A stretch of DNA of 64,000 nucleotides. Origin: Litorivita sp040371945. GTDB taxonomy: Bacteria > Pseudomonadota > Alphaproteobacteria > Rhodobacterales > Rhodobacteraceae. Positions 57,063-64,000 of this stretch are shown here, piece after piece. The stretch covers positions 178,953 through 242,952 of the forward strand of contig NZ_BAABWS010000003.1 in NCBI RefSeq assembly GCF_040371945.1. The letters are read 5' to 3'. Every line of letters starts with the position of its first letter. Positions within the stretch are counted from its first letter, which is position 1. The position numbers and the translations under genes were made by a program. The notes under the pieces were generated by a model. That model saw only the letters and a list, made by a program, of their open reading frames with translations. It had not been told where the DNA came from and made no database searches.

Positions 57063-59681
57063 ATGGACTTGAACAAGTTCACGGAGCGTGCGCGCGGTTT
57101 CATCCAAGCGGCTCAAACAATTGCGATGCGCGAAGACCATCAGCGATTGACCCCAGATCACATTCTCAAGGCCCTGATGGACGATCCCGAAGGCTTTGCC
57201 AGCACCTTGATCACCCGCGCGGGCGGTCAGGCCAAAGCGGTGTTGCAAACCGTCGATGCAAATCTGGCCAAAATGCCCAAAGTGTCGGGCGATGCGGGCC
57301 AGACCTATATGGATCAAACCACGGCCAAGGTTCTGGCCGAGGCCGAAAGCCTCGCCAAAAAGGCGGGCGACAGCTTTGTGCCGGTCGAGCGGCTTTTGAC
57401 CGCGCTGGCCTTGGTGAAATCCGGTGCCAAAGAGGCATTGGCGGCGGGCGGCGTGACGCCGCAAACGCTCAATGCGGCGATCAATGACATCCGCAAGGGC
57501 CGCAAAGCCGATAGCGCCAGCGCAGAAGACAGCTATGAAGCCTTGGAAAAATACACCAATGACCTGACTGCGGCGGCGGAAGCGGGCAAGATCGACCCCA
57601 TCATCGGCCGCGATGACGAAATTCGCCGCACCATGCAGGTGCTGAGCCGCCGCACCAAGAACAACCCTGTTCTGATCGGCGAGCCGGGCGTGGGTAAAAC
57701 CGCGATTGCCGAAGGGCTTGCTCTGCGCATCATCAACGGCGATGTGCCCGAAAGCCTGCGCAACAAACGTTTGCTTGCGCTGGATATGGGCGCGCTGATT
57801 GCCGGTGCGAAATACCGCGGCGAGTTTGAGGAGCGGCTCAAATCCATCCTCAACGAGGTCACGGATGCGGCGGGTGAAATCATCCTCTTTATCGACGAGA
57901 TGCACACGCTCATCGGCGCGGGCAAATCGGACGGCGCGATGGATGCGGCGAACCTGATCAAACCGGCCTTGGCGCGGGGCGAATTGCACTGCGTGGGCGC
58001 GACGACCCTCGATGAATACCGCAAATACGTGGAAAAAGACGCGGCTCTGGCGCGGCGGTTCCAACCTGTGATGGTGACGGAGCCGACGGTCGAGGATACG
58101 ATCTCGATCCTGCGCGGCATCAAAGAGAAATATGAATTGCACCACGGTGTGCGGATTTCCGACAATGCGCTGGTGGCGGCGGCGACCCTGTCGCATCGCT
58201 ATATCACCGACCGCTTCTTGCCCGACAAGGCCATCGATTTGATGGATGAAGCGGCGAGCCGTCTGCGCATGGAAGTGGACAGCAAACCCGAAGAACTGGA
58301 CGCGCTCGACCGGCAGATCCTGCAGATGCAGATCGAGGCCGAGGCGTTGCGGCTCGAAGAGGATGCGGCCTCCAAGGATCGTTTGGAAACGCTGGAGCGG
58401 GACTTGTCGGACCTGCAAGAGCGTAGCGACCAGATGACCGCCAAATGGCAGGCCGAGCGGGACAAGCTGGCCGGTGCGCGCGACATCAAGGAGGCGCTCG
58501 ATAAGGCGCGGGCCGAATTGGATATCGCCAAGCGCGAAGGCAATCTCGCCAAGGCGGGTGAGCTGTCCTATGGCGTGATCCCCGATCTGGAGAAAAAGCT
58601 CGGCGAGGCGGAAAGCCAAGGCGAGGATGGCGTGATGGTCGAAGAGGCCGTGCGCCCCGAGCAGATCGCCCAAGTGGTCGAGCGTTGGACCGGTATTCCG
58701 ACGACCAAGATGCTCGAAGGCGAGCGCGACAAGCTTTTGCGCATGGAAGACGGGTTGCACAAACGCGTCATCGGGCAAAACGCGGCCGTCAAAGCCGTGG
58801 CCAATGCGGTGCGCCGCGCGCGGGCCGGGCTCAACGACGAGAACCGCCCTCTGGGCAGCTTCTTGTTCCTCGGGCCGACCGGCGTTGGCAAAACCGAATT
58901 GACCAAAGCGGTGGCCGAATTCCTCTTTGATGACGATAATGCCATGGTGCGCATCGATATGTCGGAGTTCATGGAGAAACACGCGGTCAGCCGCCTGATC
59001 GGTGCGCCTCCGGGCTATGTGGGCTATGACGAAGGCGGGGTGTTGACCGAAGCCGTGCGTCGCCGCCCCTATCAGGTGGTGCTGTTCGACGAGGTGGAAA
59101 AAGCCCACCCCGATGTCTTTAACGTGCTGTTGCAGGTTCTTGACGACGGGGTTTTGACCGATGGGCAGGGCCGGACCGTGGATTTCAAGCAAACCTTGAT
59201 TATCCTGACCTCCAACCTCGGCGCGCAGGCGCTCAGCCAGTTGCCGGACGGCTCTGATGCCTCCGACGCCAAACGCGATGTGATGGATGCGGTGCGGGCG
59301 CATTTCCGGCCCGAATTCCTCAACCGTCTGGACGAGACGATCATTTTTGACCGTCTGGGCCGCGCGGATATGGGCGGGATCGTCGAGATCCAGTTGCGTT
59401 TGCTTGCCAACCGTTTGGCGGGGCGCAAGATCACGCTGGAGATCGACGAGGCAGCCAAAACATGGCTCGCTGATGAAGGCTATGATCCGGTGTTCGGCGC
59501 GCGCCCCTTAAAGCGTGTGATCCAACGCGCCTTGCAAGATCCGCTGGCCGAAATGCTGCTTGCGGGCGATGTGAAGGACGGCGAGGTGATCGCGGTCAGC
59601 TCGGGTGCGGACGGGTTGATTATCGGCGACCGTGTGGGCGCCAGCAACCGGCCCAAACCCGATGATGCCGTCGTGCATTAA
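57063..59681 (+). CDS. clpB: ATP-dependent chaperone ClpB
   Basis: An 872-residue AAA+ disaggregase that works with DnaK. Domains in order: ClpN repeats (about 1-145), the first AAA module with Walker A GEPGVGKTAIAEGLA, the coiled-coil M domain (about 400-530, EERSDQMTAKWQAERDKLAG-like sequence), the second AAA module with GPTGVGKTELTKAVA and the pore loop GYVGYDEGG, and the D2-small domain ending with DPVFGARPLKRVIQRALQDP. ATG 57063 follows AAGGAG. The long 5' frame before it is not coding. A heat-shock-type promoter precedes it. Confidence 0.97.
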   Translation: MDLNKFTERARGFIQAAQTIAMREDHQRLTPDHILKALMDDPEGFASTLITRAGGQAKAVLQTVDANLAKMPKVSGDAGQTYMDQTTAKVLAEAESLAKKAGDSFVPVERLLTALALVKSGAKEALAAGGVTPQTLNAAINDIRKGRKADSASAEDSYEALEKYTNDLTAAAEAGKIDPIIGRDDEIRRTMQVLSRRTKNNPVLIGEPGVGKTAIAEGLALRIINGDVPESLRNKRLLALDMGALIAGAKYRGEFEERLKSILNEVTDAAGEIILFIDEMHTLIGAGKSDGAMDAANLIKPALARGELHCVGATTLDEYRKYVEKDAALARRFQPVMVTEPTVEDTISILRGIKEKYELHHGVRISDNALVAAATLSHRYITDRFLPDKAIDLMDEAASRLRMEVDSKPEELDALDRQILQMQIEAEALRLEEDAASKDRLETLERDLSDLQERSDQMTAKWQAERDKLAGARDIKEALDKARAELDIAKREGNLAKAGELSYGVIPDLEKKLGEAESQGEDGVMVEEAVRPEQIAQVVERWTGIPTTKMLEGERDKLLRMEDGLHKRVIGQNAAVKAVANAVRRARAGLNDENRPLGSFLFLGPTGVGKTELTKAVAEFLFDDDNAMVRIDMSEFMEKHAVSRLIGAPPGYVGYDEGGVLTEAVRRRPYQVVLFDEVEKAHPDVFNVLLQVLDDGVLTDGQGRTVDFKQTLIILTSNLGAQALSQLPDGSDASDAKRDVMDAVRAHFRPEFLNRLDETIIFDRLGRADMGGIVEIQLRLLANRLAGRKITLEIDEAAKTWLADEGYDPVFGARPLKRVIQRALQDPLAEMLLAGDVKDGEVIAVSSGADGLIIGDRVGASNRPKPDDAVVH

Positions 59682-59705
59682 CGCCGCTGTGAAAAGAACG
59701 GCTCT

Positions 59706-59735
59706 AAGGTCCGCGTCTTTGGCGCGGGCCTTTTT
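59706..59735 (+). terminator. Terminator after clpB
   Basis: Stem AAGGTCCGCG / CGCGGGCCTT with one G-T wobble and a 7-base loop, running into five T residues at 59731-59735. Confidence 0.8.
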
Positions 59736-59913
59736 GCTGTGCGGGGAGCAGGCGCCAATGGGCCGATTTCCGCTCCGCCTTATTTGCCAGCTATGTTTGA
59801 GCGCGAAACGGCGCTATACTGCCCCCATTATCAAGACAAGACTTTTTACTTTTCCGGCGGACGCGTTGGCGTGCATCCTGCGCACCCGTCTTTGATCTCA
59901 CGGGAGACTTACA

Positions 59914-60636
59914 ATGAATATGACCGGACTTGCCCCGCTGTGCGCGGCGGCTCTTTTGACCTTTGGCGCCTCGCAAGCGGGCGCTTTGCCGCTCACGGCT
60001 GGCGATACAATTGCCATGACCGCAACCACCGTTGCCGAAACCCCCGAACTTGGCGGCACGGTGGTCAACGATGGCCTCATCTTCGCCGATCTGGACAGCG
60101 CAGACCTTTTTGCTGCGGGCTATAACGTGCAAAACCGAGTGGTCGTGTCGGCGCTGCTCGAGACTTTGATCTTTGCGCCGCGCCTGCGCGATCCGGTCAA
60201 TACCCTCGGGACGGTTGGCATTCTCTATATTGATGGCTTCTCGATCAGCGGTTACGGCGATTTCGCGGTTGATGCCTCCTATCGCACCGACGGGTCGGGC
60301 GATGTCGGACCGACCTCGGCGTCGCGCTCGGCCGATGGGGATACGCTGACCTTTGATTTCGGTTTTCCGCTGGTAAACCACTATCTGGCGGAGGAAGTGC
60401 ATCAGACCAGCTATTTCCTGTCGCTGGTCACCGATGCCACAGCCTTTGAAAACACTGGGATCATGACGATTTTCGGGCGCGGCTCTCTCGATCCGACCAC
60501 CCGCATCGAGGTGCAGGTCGGCGGGATCGCCGTTCCGGTTGCCGCCCCAGCGGTGCCTTTGCCCGCGTCGGCGTTTCTTCTGATCGGCGCGCTGGGCGGT
60601 GTGGCCGGTATGAAGCGGCGCAAACGCCTCGGGTAG
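59914..60636 (+). CDS. VPLPA-CTERM secreted protein
   Basis: A 240-residue protein with signal peptide MNMTGLAPLCAAALLTFGAS and the C-terminal VPLPAS motif, hydrophobic helix AFLLIGALGGVAGM and KRRKR tail. The middle is a beta-rich domain with no named family (TVGILYIDGFSISGYGDF; YRTDGSGDVGPTSASRSAD). The ATG at 59914 follows GGGAGACTTACA. No partner gene is adjacent. Sorting presumably needs an exosortase elsewhere in the genome. Confidence 0.82.
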   Translation: MNMTGLAPLCAAALLTFGASQAGALPLTAGDTIAMTATTVAETPELGGTVVNDGLIFADLDSADLFAAGYNVQNRVVVSALLETLIFAPRLRDPVNTLGTVGILYIDGFSISGYGDFAVDASYRTDGSGDVGPTSASRSADGDTLTFDFGFPLVNHYLAEEVHQTSYFLSLVTDATAFENTGIMTIFGRGSLDPTTRIEVQVGGIAVPVAAPAVPLPASAFLLIGALGGVAGMKRRKRLG

Positions 60637-60659
60637 CTTCGCCCGCACAGCAAAGGAAG

Positions 60660-60687
60660 GGCGCCCCATCGTCTTGGGCGCCTTTTG
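60660..60687 (+). terminator. Terminator between VPLPA-CTERM and DUF302 genes
   Basis: 7-bp stem GGCGCCC / GGGCGCC followed by TTTT at 60683-60686, between two convergent genes. Confidence 0.7.
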
Positions 60688-60726
60688 TCATTGCGGATCG
60701 CTTTGGCCAGACGCGACGCAGCGCCT

Positions 60727-61200
60727 TTAGTCGATGCTGATCGCGCTGCGCACGATGGTGTCGACAAGCGCTTGCACCTCTTGCATCGCCCCTTCGGGGA
60801 ATTGGCGGTAGCCGATGATCACGTGATCAGGATCGTCCGGCATTTGCGCGACAAAGATATCATAGGGGCAAAAGCGGATATTCATCGGATCGGCCTCCAT
60901 CACCTTGCGCGACAGTTGCGCCGAGCAAAAACTATAGACGTCGGCCTTGGCAAAGAGCACCACATCGGAGCCGACATCGGCGCGCGTGCGCTCGAGCATC
61001 TCGCCCACATGCGAAATCCCGTCGATCAGCAGGCCTTGATCAAGGATCGCATTTTCCAACCCGAAGATCACATCGTCATAGCTTTCCTCGGTCGTATAGC
61101 TGACGAGTGTCTCTTCCGCATGGCCGATCATGGGCGTCAGAACCAAGGCCGCGCAGGCCAATCCCGCGCGCAGGGTTTTCTTCATCACGTTCAGCATCAT
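60727..61200 (-). CDS. DUF302-domain periplasmic protein
   Basis: A 157-residue secreted protein. The start at 61200 (MMLNVMKKTLRAGLACAALV) follows GGAGGAG and gives a signal peptide ending GHA. The DUF302 fold is visible in YTTEESYDDVIFGLENAILD, the family's IRFCPYDIFVAQ and the GYRQFPEGA tail. DUF302 proteins are thought to bind a small ligand or metal; the function is not established. The very long frame on this strand over the neighbouring gene is a shadow; only this part has coding character. It is divergent from the glutamate-synthase-like gene. Confidence 0.82.
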   Translation of the reverse strand: MMLNVMKKTLRAGLACAALVLTPMIGHAEETLVSYTTEESYDDVIFGLENAILDQGLLIDGISHVGEMLERTRADVGSDVVLFAKADVYSFCSAQLSRKVMEADPMNIRFCPYDIFVAQMPDDPDHVIIGYRQFPEGAMQEVQALVDTIVRSAISID

Positions 61201-61332
61201 CGGGTCTCCTCCCCCAAGACGACGGCACAGCGCAAAGCGGTTGTTGCGCGCCATGGCCCCCTGTGTTTGTGTGAACCTACCCTCTATCATAGCGCTAAAG
61301 CTGACTTTGACACACATCAATCGGGGATGGAT

Positions 61333-62832
61333 ATGGGATTTGCCACGCACGCCTTGACGGTATTGGCCTTGGTCTTTGTATTGGTGCTCGGGGGGCTGGC
61401 CTTGATGGCGCTGCTGTTCTTTGTAGTCGACAAAGCCCAAACCAGCGATGCGATCCGGCGCAACTATCCGGTAATCGGACGCTTCCGGCATCTGTTCTCC
61501 ACCCTTGGCGAGTTCTTCCGGCAGTATTTCTTTGCGATGGACCGCGAGGAAATGCCCTTTAACCGCGCACAGCGCGATTGGGTCACCCATGCCGGCACGG
61601 GCAAGGGCAATACCGTCGCCTTTGGCTCGACCCGCAGCCTGTCGGCCCCCGGCACGCCGATTTTCATGAATGCGGCCTTTCCGCCGCTCGAGGATCAATT
61701 CGCCAAAACCGATCCGATGCTGATCGGGCCGACGGCGGCAATTCCCTATGTGGCCAAATCCATCTTTAACATCTCCGGCATGAGCTATGGCGCGATCTCG
61801 CGCCCTGCGGTCGAAGCTCTGTCGCGCGGCGCGGCAGAGGCGGGCATTTGGCTCAACACCGGCGAGGGCGGCATCTCGCCCTTTCATACTCTGGGGGCCT
61901 GCGATGTGGTGTTCCAGATCGGCACCGCGAAATTCGGGGTGCGCGACGAGCATGGTAACCTGAGCGACGAAAAGCTGCGCAAAGTGGCCGAGCATCCGCA
62001 GGTGCGTATGTTCGAACTCAAAATGGCCCAAGGCGCAAAACCTGGCAAGGGCGGCATTCTTCCCGGCGAAAAGGTCAACGCGGAGATCGCCGAAATTCGC
62101 GGGCTCAAGATCGGGCAGGACGGGATTTCGCCGAACCGCCACCGCGAGATCAACAATTGGGGTGATCTTTTGGATATGGTCGAACATATCCGCGAGGTGA
62201 CGGGCAAACCGGTCGGTTTCAAAACCGTGATGGGATCGCCAGAAGCGCTCGACCCGCTTTTCACCTTGATCGAGGAGCGCGGCCCTGATTGCGCACCGGA
62301 TTTCATCGCCATTGATGGCGGCGAAGGCGGCACGGGCGCGGCGCCGATGCCATTGATCGATCTGGTTGGCATGCCGATCCGCGAGGCCCTGCCGATGCTG
62401 GTCGATCTGCGCGACAAACACGGGCTGCATGACCGCATCCGCATCATCGCGGCGGGCAAATTGGTCAATCCCTCTGATGTGGCATGGGCGATATGCGCAG
62501 GCGCGGATTTCGTCGCCTCCGCGCGCGGCTTTATGTTTGCGCTGGGCTGTATTCAGGCGCTCAAGTGTAACAAGAACACCTGCCCCACGGGGATCACAAC
62601 CCATGATCCGCGCTTGCAGGCGGGCCTTGTGGTCGAAGACAAATACAAACGCGTGGCCCATTACGCCAAACAGGTGATCAAAGAGGTCGAGACCATCGCC
62701 CATTCCGTCGGCGTGTCCGAGCCGCGCCAGATGCGCCGCCGCCATGTGCGGGTGGTGATGGCGGACGGGCAATCCGTTCCGATGAATACGCTGTTTCCAA
62801 GCCAAGACGGCAAGGTCGGAGTGACGCATTAA
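61333..62832 (+). CDS. FMN-binding glutamate-synthase-family membrane-anchored protein
   Basis: A 499-residue protein with one N-terminal membrane helix (about 8-30) and a glutamate-synthase FMN-barrel domain. Signatures: ISGMSYGAISRPAVEALSRG, NTGEGGISPFH, VRMFELKMAQGAKPGKGGIL, FIAIDGGEGGTGAAPMPLID, and the CIQALKCNKNTCPTGI cysteine cluster that holds a 3Fe-4S cluster in GltB (C-x5-C-x4-C). It lacks the amidotransferase domain of GltB, so it is a related oxidoreductase of unknown substrate. ATG 61333 was chosen with GGGGATGG upstream; ATG 61327 is close. Confidence 0.87.
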   Translation: MGFATHALTVLALVFVLVLGGLALMALLFFVVDKAQTSDAIRRNYPVIGRFRHLFSTLGEFFRQYFFAMDREEMPFNRAQRDWVTHAGTGKGNTVAFGSTRSLSAPGTPIFMNAAFPPLEDQFAKTDPMLIGPTAAIPYVAKSIFNISGMSYGAISRPAVEALSRGAAEAGIWLNTGEGGISPFHTLGACDVVFQIGTAKFGVRDEHGNLSDEKLRKVAEHPQVRMFELKMAQGAKPGKGGILPGEKVNAEIAEIRGLKIGQDGISPNRHREINNWGDLLDMVEHIREVTGKPVGFKTVMGSPEALDPLFTLIEERGPDCAPDFIAIDGGEGGTGAAPMPLIDLVGMPIREALPMLVDLRDKHGLHDRIRIIAAGKLVNPSDVAWAICAGADFVASARGFMFALGCIQALKCNKNTCPTGITTHDPRLQAGLVVEDKYKRVAHYAKQVIKEVETIAHSVGVSEPRQMRRRHVRVVMADGQSVPMNTLFPSQDGKVGVTH

Positions 62833-63050
62833 AAGGCAAAGGCAGGGCCGCGCGCGGAGTAGGTGACGGTGATGCGCGGACAATACCGCCCGATCCGCCC
62901 GCATTGTTTCTAAAATGGGCATGGCGGCGCCCCAAGGGCGGCCCTAGGGGATGCCATACTTGACGCAAACAGGCGGTCTCGTTCAAACTATTGCCCGTTA
63001 CTCGTACTTTGTTGCGCGCGTTAACCAAGCTCTATTGAACGGACATAATA

Positions 63051-63665
63051 ATGAAGACTTTTGTAACCACCCTCGCAGCGGGGATTTTCACCGCTGCACT
63101 CGCCCAAGCCGCCACGTTGGATTTCACAACCGCGCCCTTTGCCACATCGACCGTCCCGACCACCAGCGCGACCGTCGATGGCGTGAACTTCTCTTTCGTC
63201 GCCACCTCGAGGGGCGCCGACGGGTTTCGCCAAGGCAGTGGCGGTCTTTCCTTCGGCGTGCCTGGAAACGGGATGTATTCAATCTCGATCGTCGCCGATC
63301 AGGACCTGCTGTTCAACAGCATGACCGGAGGCGGGCATACGCTGACCAGCCAAGCAGACCAGCTGCCCTTTGATGTCAGCGTCGAAGGCACCGAAGTGGC
63401 GGGGGATCTGATGTTCGCCAGCTCGGCCACGCAAACGCTGTCTTTCGCCTCTGGCCCGGTTTCGGTCAGTGCGGGAGAGGCCTTCTTGATCGCGGTGGAT
63501 TTCGACGCCTTGGTGGGCAGCTCGATTTACGCCTCCGCCAAAATCGGTAGCATTGATTTCGATATCGCCCCTGCCGTGCCGCTGCCTGCGGGGTTGCCAC
63601 TGATGATCGGGGCCTTTGCCGGTCTGGGTGCGCTGCGCCGCAAGTCCAAATCCCAAACAGCCTGA
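63051..63665 (+). CDS. VPLPA-CTERM secreted protein
   Basis: A 204-residue protein with signal peptide MKTFVTTLAAGIFTAALAQA and C-terminal VPLPAG, helix LPLMIGAFAGLGAL and RRKSKS. The body is a beta-sandwich of unknown family (FTTAPFATSTVPTTSATVDG; LSFASGPVSVSAGEAFLIA). It is followed by its own terminator. The fourth member of this sorting class in the window. Confidence 0.82.
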   Translation: MKTFVTTLAAGIFTAALAQAATLDFTTAPFATSTVPTTSATVDGVNFSFVATSRGADGFRQGSGGLSFGVPGNGMYSISIVADQDLLFNSMTGGGHTLTSQADQLPFDVSVEGTEVAGDLMFASSATQTLSFASGPVSVSAGEAFLIAVDFDALVGSSIYASAKIGSIDFDIAPAVPLPAGLPLMIGAFAGLGALRRKSKSQTA

Positions 63666-63692
63666 AGCCCGTTTGATCTGCAGATCAGTGAA

Positions 63693-63715
63693 AGCCGCGG
63701 TTGCTCCGCGGCTTT
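63693..63715 (+). terminator. Terminator after the last VPLPA-CTERM gene
   Basis: 8-bp stem AGCCGCGG / CCGCGGCT with a TTGC loop and a short TTT tract. It starts 27 bases after the stop. Confidence 0.8.
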
Positions 63716-64000
63716 TGCGTTTTCAGCCCGAGGTTTGTCGCCGAGTCGCGCGGCGCATTGCGATTCCGGCTGGCGTGGCGCGATTCCACCCCTGAATCGG
63801 GGGTGATGTGGGCCGAGTCTCGACCCATCTTGGGGATAACCCTGTGGGTAACCCAATATGTGGGGTCGCGCGCCTGTTTGGCCCCAAGCCGCAGCGCAGC
63901 ACCATGCCACGAAATGCAGCCGCCTCGAACAAAGGCAAGCTCGTATCTTATTGAATTTATTTGGTTTTTGATATTTTTGAAGAAAAGATGACAATATCCC
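63716..64000. other. End of window, no gene recognised
   Basis: No reading frame with coding character can be supported. The last about 60 bases are AT-rich and could be the promoter region of a gene beyond the window. Confidence 0.5.

Noticed and set aside
56979..59303. Long minus-strand frame opposite clpB
   Set aside because: No domain, no ribosome-binding site, and amino-acid composition typical of an antisense shadow.
61201..62922. Continuation of the DUF302 frame across the glutamate-synthase-like gene on the minus strand
   Set aside because: Only the part from 61200 downward has a ribosome-binding site, signal peptide and family content. The rest is the shadow of the flavoprotein gene.

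Overview
The window is high-GC DNA that looks like a chromosomal segment of an alphaproteobacterium of the Rhodobacteraceae/Paracoccaceae (Rhodobacter/Roseobacter relatives). The best clues are four proteins ending in the VPLPA-CTERM sorting tail, an RpoE-ChrR sigma/anti-sigma pair with Rhodobacter-type promoters, Mla, PuuD and saccharopine dehydrogenase genes of the alphaproteobacterial type, and a DinB with an N-terminal cysteine-rich extension. The genus cannot be named from the sequence. I see no phage, insertion sequence, CRISPR array or rRNA; one tRNA (Val, GAC) is present.

Layout. 1-6.4 kb: end of an unknown gene, a LysR regulator, a leftward operon (CinA-type protein, GNAT, AhpD-like peroxidase, OmpA-like protein), then sfsA and map. 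6.4-10.9 kb: an orphan TRAP binding protein, rsmD with a ferredoxin-reductase-like flavoprotein, a peroxiredoxin and the first VPLPA-CTERM protein. 10.9-18 kb: a leftward block with MscS, pterin dehydratase, GNAT-like protein, GDPD, RidA and a two-gene type I secretion exporter. 18-24.6 kb: mlaA-mlaC, a LamG VPLPA-CTERM protein, PBP1A and glnK-amtB. 24.7-30.2 kb: LysR/puuD and mutL-rmuC. 30.3-35.9 kb: an ankyrin protein, then chrR-rpoE divergent from an amine oxidase/DUF1365/SDR operon. 35.9-38.7 kb: saccharopine dehydrogenase, an M20-type amidohydrolase and a WGR protein. 38.7-50.5 kb: a two-component system divergent from an acyl-CoA synthetase/Liv-type ABC importer/PaaK-like operon. 50.5-64 kb: rpmJ, tRNA-Val, N-formylglutamate amidohydrolase, a CZB protein, dinB, NUDIX, pyrF, clpB, two more VPLPA-CTERM proteins, a DUF302 protein and a glutamate-synthase-like flavoprotein.

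How the genes work together. The most coherent systems are: (i) a singlet-oxygen/photo-oxidative stress module in which RpoE, held by the zinc anti-sigma ChrR, appears to drive itself and the divergent lipid/flavin operon. Both putative promoters have the same TGATCC-N18-TA layout, and the divergent one also carries a palindrome across the predicted start site. (ii) A sensed import-and-activate module: hybrid histidine kinase and response regulator, divergent from an acyl-CoA synthetase, a complete branched-chain-type ABC importer with an extra small membrane protein, and a PaaK-like protein whose ATP-binding loop is degenerate. (iii) Mla lipid transport parts, PII/ammonium transport, and mismatch repair with a MutL that carries the endonuclease motif.

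Start codons were moved inward from the longest reading frame where a ribosome-binding site, signal peptide or family alignment decided it; these choices are stated in each entry.
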